A DNA stretch of 64,000 nt from Metridium senile (lineage: Eukaryota; Cnidaria; Anthozoa; Actiniaria; Metridiidae). The position numbers were made by a program, and so were the translations under genes. The notes beneath the pieces are model-generated. The model was not told the origin of the DNA, made no database searches, and saw nothing but the letters and a program-made list of their open reading frames with translations. Shown here one piece after another: positions 22,027 through 35,082 of this stretch. Where the stretch lies: assembly GCA_949775045.1 (NCBI GenBank), contig OX459110.1, positions 1,173,501-1,237,500 on the forward strand. Direction: 5' to 3'. The number at the start of each line of letters is the position of its first letter. Within the stretch, counting starts at the first letter, position 1.

Positions 22027-22766
22027 TATAACTAAACAATAATTGATAATTATTCTCGTCAAGAACATGAAGATTATTGCTGAGATATTATGGGCATACA
22101 TCTAAACCCAAATACTATAATAAAGGTGCTTATAATCATGACTTTTTTCAAGAACATGAAGGTTAATTTTCGTATGTTATAGGCATACATCTAAACACTA
22201 ATATCCGATAACTATTCTCGTCAAGAACATGAAGATTATTGCTGAGATATTTTGGGCATACATCTAAACCCAAATACTATAATAACGTTGCTTACAATCA
22301 TGACTTTTTTCAAGAACATGAAGGTTAATTTCCATATGTTATAGGCATACATCTAAACACTAATATCCGATAATTATTCTCGTCAAGAACATGAAGATTA
22401 TTGCTGAGATATTTTGGGCATACATCTAAACCCATATACTATAATAAAGGTGCTTACAATCATGGCTTTGGTCAATAACATGAAGGTTAATTTTCCTATG
22501 TTAAAGGCATAAATCTAAACACTAATATCCGATAATTATTCTCCTCAAGAACATGAATATTATTGCTGAGAAATTATGGGCATACATCTAAAGACGAATG
22601 ATTGTATAAAGTGCTTGCAAACATTATTCTTGTCAAGAACATAGAGGACATTGTTGATATGTTGTAGGCATCTAAACAATAATAGTCGATAAATATTTTC
22701 CTCAAGAACATGGAGGTTGTTGTTAATAAGATATCATAGCTGTTTATCTTATATATCACGGGTATA

Positions 22767-22907
22767 GAGTACAAACACTAAAAGTGTGCAACATAAATAC
22801 CACTAAATACTGCTAAATTATGCAAATTCTTTTGTTCTCTATTGTTTAATCAACCCTATTTAGTGGTAAATAGTACAAAGTATTGCACACTTTTAGTATT
22901 TGTACTC
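22767..22907. mobile_element. 141-bp palindromic MITE, TA duplication (copy 2)
   Basis: Same length and ends as 2375-2515 but in reverse orientation, flanked by TA at 22765-22766 and 22908-22909. Confidence 0.9.
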
Positions 22908-22934
22908 TATCTAAGTTCATTATAACTTTGTAAT

Positions 22935-23206
22935 TTTTGATCCCCTCCCAGGGGTTTTAGGGATCAAGGGAGCAGGGGCATTTATTTTTAGGGAACAAGT
23001 GGTACTGCCAAATTATTTTCAGGGAACAAATATGATAAAACAATAGTTTTTTGCGATCATGGGAACATAAGGTAAAACTTCTGAAGGTAAAAAGGTAAAA
23101 CATTTTGGGGAGACAACTATTTTACTTATGGGGAACAAGGGAGTAAATGCAAAAAGAACAAAGCATCATGGGAGCATGCACACCCCCCTCCCCCCCCCCC
23201 CCCCCA
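22935..23206. repeat. GGGAACAA-type degenerate repeat ending in poly-C
   Basis: Variants of AGGGAACAAG/GGGAGCAAG repeat irregularly and end in a C tract (about 23185-23206). A reverse-sense relative with GATCCCTGAT phrases lies at about 28370-28550. Confidence 0.5.
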
Positions 23207-23439
23207 TTTTTATACTATACAGAATTAAAAATTACCAAAACGATCAAATCTCTATAGCTACTATATCAGAAACTCACAAGGGGATTGAATCGTGCAACTA
23301 ACGACCATACATAACCTTTCGTATTTACTCGAAAGTATTCAAAGTTTTAGGTTGGATTTTTACCCCATAGTTATTCAAGTCGTCTCGCTTTAGAACTCTC
23401 AAAATGATATTAAGGAATATAATATCAAGCTTCCCGATC

Positions 23440-23880
23440 CTATATACCGAATCGAAATAAGGAGTCCAATTTTAATAACTATTGTTCTTGACTGGCTACA
23501 ATCTTGGACAAAAGTAGTTGAGACATTCGCGCGCTTTTTACGAATAATGTAAATAACTGTCCGTCTTGCTAACTGACATTAATTTGATCCCCCTCCCCTC
23601 CCCCCTCCATTCAATGTTGGATGTTGGGATTGTCTTGACCACTGGCATGCTATCAATACATACAACATTGATTGGATGGGGGATGGGGAAGGAACAGCTG
23701 GGAAATGCCGACTAGGGCTATAAAGACCGAAGGTGTCTCAACACTTTTGTCCAAGATTGTAGCCTCACATATAGGTGAAAACTCTATTGTGTTTCTAGAT
23801 GAACACGAGGCTAGTCAGTCTAGAACAATAATTATTAAAATTGGACGCCATATTTCGATTAATTCGTTCTATGTTTGGTC
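23440..23880. mobile_element. Imperfect palindromic element, about 440 bp
   Basis: The outer arms AGTCCAATTTTAATAACTAT and AATTATTAAAATTGGACG pair. Inner arms GGCTACAATCTTGGACAAAA and TTTTGTCCAAGATTGTAGCC are near perfect. One MITE may be nested in another. The inner ends resemble the TACAATC..GGGACA elements at 57548 and 61379. Confidence 0.6.
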
Positions 23881-24127
23881 TATCTCCTCGGAATGCCAAC
23901 AAATTTAGCAAGAACTTCGAAGCAGCCAGCTTGATTTGTGATTCGAATACCAAATATGGGATCAAACCCCCTAGTTTTCATATCTGAATATGTCGGAGCA
24001 TAGGTGTAGTGTTGTACCTTTTAATCCCCTTAACATTAGTTTTTGACTATATTTAACTTGGTTTCCCCCTGAAAGGGCTAAATGATATTTTCTAAAAAAC
24101 AATTATCGCAATGATTATTGAGATACA

Positions 24128-27100
24128 TTACGGCAGTGCTGGTTTCTTGCATAGGAATGGATACTTCAGCTGACAGTGCTTATCCAACCATTTCTTATCC
24201 TTCGCCATGGCAACACACTTTCTTCCTGACACTACTGGTTTTGGGTCGTACATATAGTTTTGTTTTTTCTTATACTTTACAGGGGTACCGTCAGACCAAC
24301 GAAATTGGTTGCTATTGGCTAGATCGTTGAAACCAATCCAAACTCCTTGCTCGTTCCAATCTGGAAAAATATTGAATTGTCATTAATATTATTGATGAAG
24401 GTGGTAATTAATGATGATGATGATGATTATGGCGATAGCGGTGGCGATGGCGATTACGACGTTGATTAATCCTTGTTCTTCCTGTGTTCAGGCCCACTTC
24501 CTTCTAATCGGATATTTATTGTTATAGCAATAACCTTTACTCTTTTTTAAACGTGCTCTCCCCCGGGGTGAGTACGTTTGCATGAAATATTGCGGTTTTG
24601 GCTTAAAAATTAATACAGTAACATTACTCTGTCTGTACCTATAAGGGTCATTTTAAATCCATTGCTAAAAGTAAGATTAGCACACAAGAACATCGCACAT
24701 TTCTCCCTTTTAGAGGTTGAAATCACTGCAACAAAGCTTAAACAATTCTTATTTCACACTTGACACGGTTTTCTTTGTTATTCATAGGGATGTATCTCCG
24801 ATATAAACCCCTCATTATACCAATTCAAGGGTTATATCTAGATATAAACCCGGGTCATTATACTACTTAGTCATCCGATGGAAAGTTAACAATAAAAACG
24901 CGTTTAATGTCATCAAGTGTCGTTAGCATTCAAGTTCGCTAGTATTCCTTTTGAATATAACTGAAAAGTGATTGTTTACAGTGCGAATCACAAAACCGTG
25001 GGCACCCAGAAATATTTTAGAAATCGTTTATTGTTCGTTGAACAACTCAAAAACAACTCTAACTACAAAAAGTTAATCATACTACACATCAGTCAAACTT
25101 CTTGCGGTGATATCGTTGTTTCTGAGTTGTTCAACGAACAAAAAACGATTTCTAAAATATTTCTAGGTGCCCACGGTTTTGTGATTCGCACTGTAATATG
25201 TCCTTATGGGAATTCATTGACAATGAACACGTTATTGATATATTTTTGGACTGGCTATATTTTTTTGAATACGAACAGTGAAAATCATATATTGTTTTCT
25301 TTTCAGAAAACCTTAATTATCACTGAAAAGTGTCGAGTCAGATCTCAGCCAAATGGTTTAGATTGTGTCAGTATTATTTTTTTATGAAAACTTTCAATAA
25401 ACCTCAATCAAGGGAAAACTGTTGTATCCTAGTGACAAAAATCATTAACAGCATTCCAGCTTATTCATTAGTTTCAATGGTTTGAATATTTTAGTCTTTT
25501 GATTAAGGAATGAAAACTAAGATAGCGTAACCTCCTTCAATTGTGTTCTATCAATAAGCTTTTGATTTAAAAATGCACCGAACCGGTTCCCTGTACATTT
25601 TCTATTCATATCATTCTTTTATCAAATACGACTCACATTAGACATATATCTCTAATGAGTGAGATTTGAAAAGCCGTTCTTTTATGTTAACTCAAATCAT
25701 GTGTCTTTGTTAGAATAGGATTAAATCATTGTTTTTTTTTGTGTGTGTGAGAAACCCTTCTCAAGTGTGAAATAAATTAGTTACATACCTCGAATGTTCG
25801 GCTATAAGCCTATATATATGTCTTATAGCCTCCATTCTCGGTGTGTAACTCTTACTTTTAATTTATGCATGGTCACACAAATACTTTCCACAAGTACTCA
25901 CACATAATCGTCTGTATTTCTTCAATGGTAAGTGCTTTATTCTTCAGATTCTTGCAGAATACCAAGTGCCTCATGTAGCCATGAAATACCAGGTTTCCAG
26001 TATTTAGATATTCAGCGGATTCTGCTCCAAGAATAAACGTGTCGGTATTTGTGATTTCAATCGATGTTGGATTCCCACTACTATAGATATATTCTCTGTA
26101 TTCCCTGCCATCCCTTGCAAGTCTAATCGTCTGTTGTGACTTATTCCAAGTAAATGATATATGAACCCACGTGCCTTCTTTGATGCTGTGAATCACAAAT
26201 AAAACGATGATGTTACACTATATATTAAAAAATATATATTTTGTAAAATAAAGTAAATGGAAATTCAGAAGTATTCATTTAGAAAGTTGACATACAAATG
26301 TGCCAAGGAACAATCCATGGAATTTAGTATCATCGTTGAAGTGCATGCGAGTCCCGAAGTTTGATTTAGTTTTTTGTTGGCCGTCAATTAAAATATTAGG
26401 GACAAATTTGAGTGGTTGATCCAAATTCACACTTAATTGATCGATTGGGTAAATCCAACGGTTAACGACGTTCGCGGGCAATTGCAGTTGTGATGTCATG
26501 TGTTGAAACTTTGCATAAGAAAACTTGATTATAAAAGAGTTTAAAATACGCAATAAAATTGGGGTTCACTGTGTTTGATTTCGAGATAAAGCGTGGTGAA
26601 TGTTGAACATTTTCACGAAAATACCGCGCGCTTTTTCATACCTAATAATGTCAAATAAACGCTAATAAGCACTGGGAAAATGTTGTTGAAAGCCTCACAC
26701 TTATGTCTACCATCAACTATTAGTATATTAAACACAAAGACTAACAAAAAAGATTTAAAAAAATGTCAATTAAATAATTTTGAATTCGCGCGTTATCAGA
26801 AAAAATAGTGTAAATCGAATATTGTAGGGTCGATTTTTTTTTCAATTATGTCAATTTTTTCCCCTGTGATGTCGATCTTTCTATCCTCACATATTTTGTA
26901 GAACGTACTGATATCTTGATTTTAAGTATGAAAAAATGGGGGTCACCGTCCTCGTTTCCGAGATATTGCACTGCAAACTTTTATTGCACTGTAACTAAAT
27001 ATTTGGTAGCCATTTTGTTTTCGCGGAACGCCTAGATGACGGTTTACTTAAATCCTTTACAATGAAGGCAGTGAATAGTAGAATCTTTATTTTAACAAAG

Positions 27101-30100
27101 AAAATGAATGTAGCTCACCCTTTTCCGAAATTTTTATTCTTGCCTGTGTAGCCCAAGTGTACTCCCTGGTACAGAAGGAAAGGATTATTTATTTTTAAAG
27201 AAATCTGGTATATGCTTTTTTGAGTATTTGTACTGTAGATATTTATGGGTATAACCCATTCCTGTGTAAAATTGAGAGCCTTTATCCAGAAAGCAATTGT
27301 AAAGTCGTCTTGTAGTGAGACAGCTGGTAATTGAGCATAACCCTTTTTACCATTGAAGTACAGCGCTTTCTCTCGACCATCGACCTTGTACACTGCATCA
27401 CCTTTGTTACCAAGAAGCCTATAGAAAAGCAGAATGAATGAATAAATAGATGCAATGCTCAATTTTCCTCACATAATTTTTTTATTTATTCATTTTTATT
27501 GTGTTCAAAGTATTAATTATATATACAGAGGTTTGCAAACAAATTCTGACCCCATCAATGTATATCAGGTGCATTATGGGTAATGTTTATTTATGCCTTT
27601 GAGTGGTTCCATGCGCACTTGGCATTACCAGAACCATTCATAATACTTCAATGATGCTTACTGCATGTCATTCAATGAATTCTGAAAAATTTGGAGCGTG
27701 TTAAGACAGAATTACCCATATAACTATATACTATATACCTATATACCTATATATACCAATAGGCTCAGAATGTTTTAGTCCAGTCAATCTACGGATTTTT
27801 TTGGGTCCAGTCCAAACAAATTGCAATAGAATTTTTCTCACTGTAAATATGTTAGGATAGGTGTCCTAAACAACATACTAAAAATCCCAAAAAATCCCTT
27901 CGGTGGAACATCCTCAAAAATCGAATTAAAGATTTCATCATTTCACCACAGGGAACCCGCAATTGGAAAAAATATGACCAAGCTGTTAAATTTTGTCAAA
28001 TATGAAATAATAGAAATATTTCCATTATATTATGATAGAATAGTGTTTCTGTACATATGTTTTCAATTTCCAATCAAATAGGTTGAAGTAATAGGATAAA
28101 AATCAATATATAGAATACTTTTCAGCACAGGGATCCCGCATCTCAAAAATGTAATATTTCAAGGTCATATTTGATTTCCGAAATAAATTCTGACGTCTGA
28201 AGGTTTTAAGCTGTAATTGGGTGAAAATTATTATTAATATACCCTGGTCACCAGAGGCTTGCCTAACTTTCTCCCTGACACGTATTTTGAGCTGCGAAGC
28301 AGCAAGACTTGTTTATTTTAATTTTTGTTAATGGGTCGTTACAAGGGACATTTTCTCGTGATTGATCCCGATTTTGTACACAAAAGTTAGATCCTGGCCT
28401 GCTCCAAAAGCCTCGCTTATTTTGATCCCTTATCCCTGAATTTACTCATATGATCCCGATCCCTCTTCTGTGATCCCTGATTCCAGCTGATTCTGACAAT
28501 ATGTGATTCCTGATCCTATGCATGTGATCCCTGATCCCACATCCCCCGTCACGACTTTGAGATTGAATGTTATAATTTAACTAGATACGCTGTAGTACAT
28601 ATGTACATATGCTAAGCGGCAAGACGGTTGAACATACTATATGCCATTTGCAATGGGATTCAGCATTATTTCTGTCAGTTCTCTACCACGCATCAGTCTA
28701 TCAGTGGTATTCACACTGCGCATGAGAATACTGGTTCTATTTTTAATTCGTGAAAGCTTGGCATAGCAGCAGGCGCGTTTAACGAGGTTTGATTTGTATA
28801 TAGAAAGGATCGATACATTTCTGAATATTTAACCTGCAGAGTTACCTCCATCATCTGTATTTAGATACACCTATTTCAATTAACCGATAGGAATTGTGGG
28901 AATTCATTAAATTCCAAATACATTGTTTTAATCACACTTGAATGGTGCTAAATTGCAGATAACAGTATTTCAGAAGTAAACATCAATATTCAAGTGTGAT
29001 TATAATAGTGAATTTGCAGTTTAGCGAGCTCCCACAATTCCTATCGGTCTCAGATCAACCATTCCAGATGGACAACTTTAATTGAAATAGGTGTATACGG
29101 CACGTCTAGAGTACGAGTGGTTTCCAGTGTTGCACTAAGTGTGACTGCCGAACTAAGTGGTTTCTATATCTCCTAAGTGGCTACGATTGCTGGTCACTTT
29201 TTCCATCTGTGAATTGATCCTACATGATCCTTCTTTTGCGCTATTTTAGACATTTCATGAATAAAGCACTTCTAGAATTTTCAGGGTTTTTTTCATCTGA
29301 TGATTGTAAATAGAAACCACTAGTACTTGTCGCACCTCATGCACTATCTACAAGCTCTTCTGGCATTGGCTTGCTCTTCTAAAGGCCCGTCCACACTACC
29401 CCGGATAAATTTGAAAATGGAGCTTTACTTATTTAGTTAGGCTACGTTTTCAATATCATGCGGTTGGTAACACTGCTTCTTGAATACCACACCGTTTGTT
29501 ATAAAAGGACTCTTCGTCTATGTAGTTCCAGCACTCGGCAAAGTCCATGAGGTTGCTAGTGGCTGTATTAAGTACGAGGTCTTATTTACTAGCAACCTTT
29601 TTACATACCTACCGCAAAGACGATCTAAATGTTAGAATTGTAAGCCTGTCCACACCGCCATGAGCTCAGTGCCCTACTCTTAGTCGAACAGTTGTATGTG
29701 GTGTGTGGAGAGACGGGACCTCCGGTTTTACATCCTTATCGTGAAGAAGACGTGAAAGTCTAATTATTAGCAAATGCCGATTTACATCACCTTCTTCTCA
29801 ATTAATTAAAGACCCTGAGTATTGGTCTGGCCGAGACGCGAATCCCACACCTCCAGCACGATAGCCCAGCACTTGTCCAACTATACCAACTGGTTGGCCA
29901 ACGGCCAACCTTCAACTAAGGCACTGTCCACACTAGTATGTTTTCGTTTGGACCCGTTTTCGTTTGATTTGAAAACGCATCGATCGATTCGCGTCCACAC
30001 TACCGTTTTGCACCGTTTTCGACCGTCCACACTAATACGCTCAAAAACAATCGAAACGATGGTGTTGCGTGAGTTTGACAACATGCGCATGATAATGTGG

Positions 30101-33100
30101 TACATTTGACCTAAGCGTTTTCATTTCTATACGTTTTCGACCGTCCACACTAATACGATATGTATGCGTTTTCATTTTGATCCACTTTCAAGAACGTTTT
30201 CAAATCGATGCAGTTTCGATGATACGCTCAGCGTATTAGTGTGGACGGAAGGCCTAAACGGATCAAAATGTATGCGTTTTCAAACTAAAACGCACTAGTG
30301 TGGGCGTTGACGGGACCTAAAACGGCAAACTTGCTAAACCGAGAAAAAGACTAATGTTCTGAATTCACAACAAAACAAAACTCTAATAATGATTTTTATC
30401 TTTACTTCTATAGTGAAATTCCTTCAGAAATTTTTCGGAAATTTTAAAATTTCAATTTTGAGATGCGGGATCCCTGTGGTGAGAAGTATTCTAAATATTA
30501 ATTTTTATCATGTTACTTCAACCAATTTGATTGGAAATTGAAAATATATGTACAGAAACACTATTCTATTACAATGTCATGGAAATATTACTATTATTTC
30601 ATATTTGACAAAATTTAACAGCTTGGTCAATTTGTGGGGTCCCTGTGGTGAAATGATGAAATCTTAAATTCAATTTTTGAGGATGTTCCACCGAAGGGAT
30701 TTTTTGGGATTTTTAGTATGTTGTTTAGAACACCTATCCTAACATAATTACAGTGAGAAAAATTATATTGCAATTTGTTTGGACTCAAACCACAGATTGA
30801 CTGGACTATTTGCAAACCTCTGTATACATATATCATCAACAATACACAGGGATCCCATTTCTTGAAATTATAAAACGTAAGACAGGGATCCCAACTAATT
30901 GCGGCAAAAAGATTAAAATTACATTTGCTTACAAATATATCAGTCTAGTAACCAGTACAATTTTAAGTATATACAAAAATACCTCCCTTCCCCTAAATAT
31001 TTTAATTTAGGTGTGACATATGATAGCGCATTGATATGTCAACCAAATATACAACAAACAAAGTTTTCCCAGTCGTGCCATCACTTTTGTCAATAATTCT
31101 TTTTTTTATGTGGTATTCATGCCACGCCAATTCAGAAGTTGACACAAACCCAATTGGCCTTCCGCAAGTTTAATTAATCGTTTGTAATCAGTCCTGTGCA
31201 TTTTCATTTATTCTAGATCTGTTTTGTACATCTGGTTTGTAAGTATGTTATGTAGGTCTAATCTGTAACTAATACGTGCCCAATAAAGCTGTCAAAACAA
31301 AGGTTTTATGGCATCTTTGAGTAATATTGTTTTTGTTTTTTTTAATTCCCAATAGTCATACTTGCTACATTTATAAACCTGAATACCCCCTCCTGGCCGA
31401 AGATACATCAAATAAGTCTTACCTTACATCGGGATCTTCTTCGTCGAGTTTAAAACGGGCGAACACATAGTCCTTCGGGAAAACATTGTCTGAGGAAAAT
31501 ACAGAGAACTAAACTTTAATTTTAACGGCTGTATAACATTTTCTTGATTGATTGATTATAATTATAACTTTGTATATCTAATTTTAGCTTATTTGAAACG
31601 TACTACGTATTAATCATGTTGTTGTCATCAACATCATCTCAGTCTCAGTTAACGTTACCATCATTATCACAACCATGACCATAATCATAATCGCTATGAC
31701 TATCTTCATTGTAATCACTGTAAATTGTTAGTCTATCAACATACCTTCTTGAATGTACGTCAAGTTCAGATTTTCTACAAAAACATCGTTGACAAAGTCA
31801 TTCTCGTGTGAGCTGGTAATGGAGAGAAGATCACCACCCAACGACTGACAATGGCTACGAGCTGCGGTCCAGTTTTTCTTCTCTGTAAATAGCTTGATAG
31901 CAGCGTCTCCATAGCGACGCCAGCCATCGCCTAAATCTGTAAAACAAGCCACATTTCATAAAGTATACAGTCATACGATGCGATACGATAGTATGCAACA
32001 CGATGTGATCTGATTCGATAATTGATTAAAGCGCAATAAAACATACGATAAAATAAAATGCGATACCAAGTCTTACCTTCTTTTTGTTTACAATCATACC
32101 ACTTGCAGAGTTCCGGGTTGACGCCCTTTAACGAGCGAAACATAAAATTAGTGATTTATAAATTGGGTTTGTGAATATAGTTAACTTTATTGTTAGGATA
32201 GTCCCCTTCGCATTTCCCTGTTGAGCTTGCAATGATATAGACACGTGAATAATAATTGTTCTGTAAGGTGTCAAATTTCTCTATCATTGCAAGCTCAACG
32301 TTCGTCTCGCTTCGATGCCAAGGTACCCGGTTCAGCTGCTATTTAAAATGGCTCAGGGAACTGTTAAGGGGTTGAATATTATTATTTTTACAACACTTGT
32401 GTGAATTCTCGCGCGCTGATTGGTTGATTTACCGTGGTAAATAAGAGTCCAGACAACGATGATCACGTCATCATGTCACACAACACTCGTGCGGAATTGA
32501 GGGAAAGTTTGTCATCGTTCACAAAGTTTTTTCATCAAAAAAGGATTTTAAAAACAAGTTTATGGATAAACTATCAATGGAAATTACTTTTCTGTAAGTA
32601 GCAAATTGTAATAAATGTAACTATGCTGTCATGGAGTTGTTGTCGTTTTAATTTTATGCGTTTTTTCAGTCTTTTCGACAAATTTTCACTCACAATCAAT
32701 TCTGTAGTCTTTTCAACAAAAACGTGCTCAAAATTACATTTTTGACGAACAATACCATTCGTTCAGGACTGATTTGAAAAGCTTAGAATGTTGTACAAAG
32801 GTTAGACATATCTGGTATTGTGTATGATCAGTTTTAATGTATTTAAAATGCAATTTTTTTGAAAGGGTGAAACCTAAACCAAGCTGCTTATCGGCCGTGT
32901 TTGACGTTCTTGTACTTTTAGTTTTCTAACCTCACTTGACAGTCTCTCAAGACAAACAGTGCAATGTATTTCTGTATGAAAATAAGCTTATTGGTTTTTT
33001 CTGGCTGAAAAATAATCATTTTCGTAAATTGTGAGATTTTCCGTAGCTTGAAGAGAAACCATTGAGTTCGATGCGTGACAAATTCGTCATTTTTCGTCCG

Positions 33101-33742
33101 TTAACTGACATTTTACTTTTTGTACATTTATTTTGGTTTGTGTTGTAAAAAACAAATCGAATGTGGTTTAGCGTTGTCTGTACTCTTATCGACAACGATA
33201 TTCGTCATGACAGTGGTCAAAATTTGTTGCTGACTCACTCCGCTGCGCGTCGTGAGTCCACAACATTTTGACCACTGTCATGACGAATATCGTTGTCGAT
33301 AAGAGTACAGACAACGCTAAACCACATTCGATTTGCTAACTTGACAGTGTCACTATCATATTCTTTATCATTTCATCATAAAGTAGTCATCATCATCATC
33401 ATCGTTGTCGTTACCTTCATTTCATGATAAGACCATCCGGCTTGTCTGGACACCATCTTTTTGGGATTTGCTTTCTTACTCGAGTTATTCAGCTCACATT
33501 CAAACGGTCCAGCTGCACTTGAATTTTGGACATTTATCGAGAAACACCATGGCAACCAAACACAATCATTCCAACAGAGATTGACATAGGGCTTGCTGAT
33601 GGTCTTGATCACGTGACCTTCGAGAGCCTGCCGTCCATCACTGGCAACGAAGTGGTATATTTCACAGCCAATGGTAGTTTGTAGAGAAATAGCAGATAAC
33701 AGCAACGAGAACATGACGAACAAATAATTCATTTTTTGGAAT
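24128..33742 (-). CDS. Lectin copy B: secreted PAN / split C-type lectin / LamG protein
   Basis: Seven coding exons: 33415-33742 (ATG 33730-33732), 32077-32125, 31745-31936, 31423-31489, 27119-27418, 25902-26185, 24128-24360. Phases agree throughout and give 480 residues. Domain order is as in copy A. The CTLD first-half exon differs from A at a single residue (NWTAAR for NWTEAR). The LamG exons share the start of exon b (VDGREKALYFNGKKGYAQLP) but diverge in its second half and in exon c (YREYIYSSGNPTSIEITNT). The stop is TAA after PFLCKKPALP. The 4 kb intron between LamG exons a and b holds a 3.3 kb inverted-repeat element. An acceptor 9 bases upstream of the ATG again implies a noncoding first exon. 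Confidence 0.86.
24976..25196. mobile_element. 221-bp palindromic MITE, TTACAGTGCGAATC ends
   Basis: The ends TTACAGTGCGAATCACAAAA and TTTTGTGATTCGCACTGTAA continue into arms containing TTCGTTGAACAACTCA, almost perfectly paired over about 80 bp. It lies in the last intron of copy B. The terminal motif is shared with 56501-56769. Confidence 0.85.
26190..27110. other. Intron of copy B, nothing recognised
   Basis: AT-rich sequence between the second and third LamG exons with only short chance frames. Confidence 0.5.
28868..29095. mobile_element. 228-bp palindromic MITE, TACACCTATTTCAA ends
   Basis: The ends TACACCTATTTCAATTAA and TTAATTGAAATAGGTGTA pair, as do the inner arms CCGATAGGAATTGTGGGA and TCCCACAATTCCTATCGG. 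It is nested inside the 27526-30822 element. Confidence 0.8.
29920..30312. mobile_element. MITE with GTCCACACTA / CGTTTTC arms
   Basis: The phrases GTCCACACTAGTATGTTTTC, ACCGTCCACACTAATACG and, inverted, CGTATTAGTGTGGACGG recur. The right end is cgcactagtgtggg. A related left end occurs near 29388 (CCCGTCCACACTACC). This resembles widespread short DNA elements, but the superfamily was not assigned. Confidence 0.6.
32281..32370 (+). repeat. Dispersed repeat with GCAAGCTCAACGTTCGTCTC core (three copies)
   Basis: The same roughly 80-bp block occurs at about 35099-35172 and 37929-38011, in all cases running into (A)TGGC(G/T)CAGGGAACTGT. At 37844-37972 it forms a palindrome with an inverted half copy. 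The origin is unknown; the CAAGATGGCGCAGGG stretch looks like the 5' start of some transposon gene. Confidence 0.55.
32384..32880 (+). repeat. Dispersed repeat, copy 1 of a roughly 500-bp family
   Basis: It starts TTTACAACACTTGTGTGAAT and contains CGCGCTGATTGGTTGATTTA and AAAAAAGGATTTTAAAAACA. The second copy at 44028-44870 has the same order but is interrupted by a 308-bp palindrome (44091-44398). It lies in the upstream intron region of copy B. Confidence 0.7.
33153..33335. mobile_element. 183-bp near-perfect palindrome
   Basis: The arms CAAATCGAATGTGGTTTAGC and GCTAAACCACATTCGATTTG match almost perfectly for about 75 bp around a centre near 33244 (CTCCGCTGCGCGTCG). It lies just upstream of the PAN exon donor of copy B, so inside an intron. 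It is probably the inverted end of the neighbouring repeat family. Confidence 0.75.
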
Positions 33743-33749
33743 CTAAAAA

Positions 33750-34838
33750 AAGGTTAATAAATCATTTGGTGATATTCATCACAAGCACCACACCATCTTG
33801 CAGATCGTTATTATTGATATCATTATCATCATCATAACTAATGATATCATCGCCATCACTAATATCATGATATCCAGTCCTCCGAACGTGTGACAAGAAA
33901 AGCTAAATATATAGGCCTTTGAAAATTGTCGTTTTATCAATTGTGGCACTTTATAACAAAAAAAAAAAAACATTCTTCCTTGAGATAAGAAGCTATTTAG
34001 CAGATCTCTGTAATAAAATGTCTGGCACTTTGCGTTTCAGAAACTAAGAGAAGTAAAGTAGTTAATTTGTACTTTTGTGCCGATATTTCCTTGCTTGTTG
34101 AGAGTGCTCAGAATGCTACGAGTGCTCACGAGTGCTGAGTGCTATTACTCAAAATGAAGTATAATAATATCAGCTTTATATATTTACATGAATTTAATGT
34201 CATCATAAAAAACAAATGATCTATACCACGGGGTTTTTTTTTCAGTTTTTCTGAGAGCGATTTTAAAAATTCAACTTGCAATAAATGACACAAAATAAAA
34301 CTTGCGTACCTCATGGAGCTTGAGTGCTATTCAACGTCAAATAAAACGAATATTACTTTTTGAATTAAAGAAATCATCGCGTTATAGTCTCAACAAATGG
34401 TAGGGGTGATCGGCGGAGGTTTTGAAAACAATCCCTAAAAGGTACGTACAGATAAAAATAACTGATAAAGCCTTGTGATTTCTACCCCAGCAAAGCAACA
34501 AAACAGAGTAAAAATGACTCTTACAAATACGATATCATGTTACGTAAGTGATTTTGGAGCCAGAACCCTAAAAGAATCGACCCTAAATGGTACGCACGGG
34601 AAATATGTCTACCCTTTAAGGTATACCTCCCCTCCCACCCCCCTGGAAGTTATTTGAATATTTCTCAAACTCCATGAGGTATGCAGATGTCTTAGTGTCA
34701 TTCACTGCAAGTCGAATTATTCAAAACGCTCACAGAAAAAAAATACCTTGGTGGCTAAAATACTTCAAGTCACCAGAAACGACATGTGAAGTTGTTATTA
34801 ATACTGAGTTGTTATTACTGAGGCTGTCCCACAAGCTA
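33750..34838. other. Upstream of copy B, nothing recognised
   Basis: Contains short repeats shared with 15090-15230 (AAAAGGTACG phrases). No gene or clear promoter found. Confidence 0.45.
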
Positions 34839-35082
34839 TTACAGCGCGACGCACATTACCGTGGCCACCCAATTAATGTATTTTACAAGTTAGCTTAATT
34901 AACGTTCAAAAGTTTCTCTTTTTAAATTATTTGCCACACCTTTTGAAATTTAAACATTTCAAAGTGTTTACCGTTTGACACTCGGCGCGACTTTTATACT
35001 AAGGTCAAATTCTCGCTTTCTGATTGGTTTACTTGTACAAAACTTTAATTAGGTGACCATGGTAAGGTGCGTCGCGCTGTAA
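34839..35082. mobile_element. MITE, TTACAGCGCGACGCAC ends (copy 1)
   Basis: The ends TTACAGCGCGACGCACATTA and GTGCGTCGCGCTGTAA pair. Inner motifs are CCGTGGCCACCCAATTAA and TTCTCGCTTTCTGATTGGTT. Copy 2, with a damaged left end, is at 40201-40491. Confidence 0.8.

Larger units (their letters stand above)
21060..22750. repeat. 162-bp satellite array
   Basis: The phrase GTCAAGAACATGAAGATTAT recurs at 22058, 22220, 22382 and 22544 (162-bp spacing), and more diverged at 21501 and 21664. Each unit also holds GGCATACATCTAAAC twice. At least two MITEs are inserted (21310-21475, 21756-22026). No coding potential. Confidence 0.85.
27526..30822. mobile_element. 3.3 kb element with long terminal inverted repeats in a copy B intron
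   Basis: The ends CAGAGGTTTGCAAA pair (27526 and 30822), and an inner arm of about 400 bp is repeated inversely (about 27768-28190 and 30430-30805). The arm includes AATCCCTTCGGTGGAACATC, ATTTCATCATTTCACCACAG and CAGCTTGGTCA. TATA flanks both ends. The left arm has an extra 230 bp after the first 15 bp, probably another insertion. No transposase was recognised, and several smaller MITEs sit inside. Confidence 0.7.
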
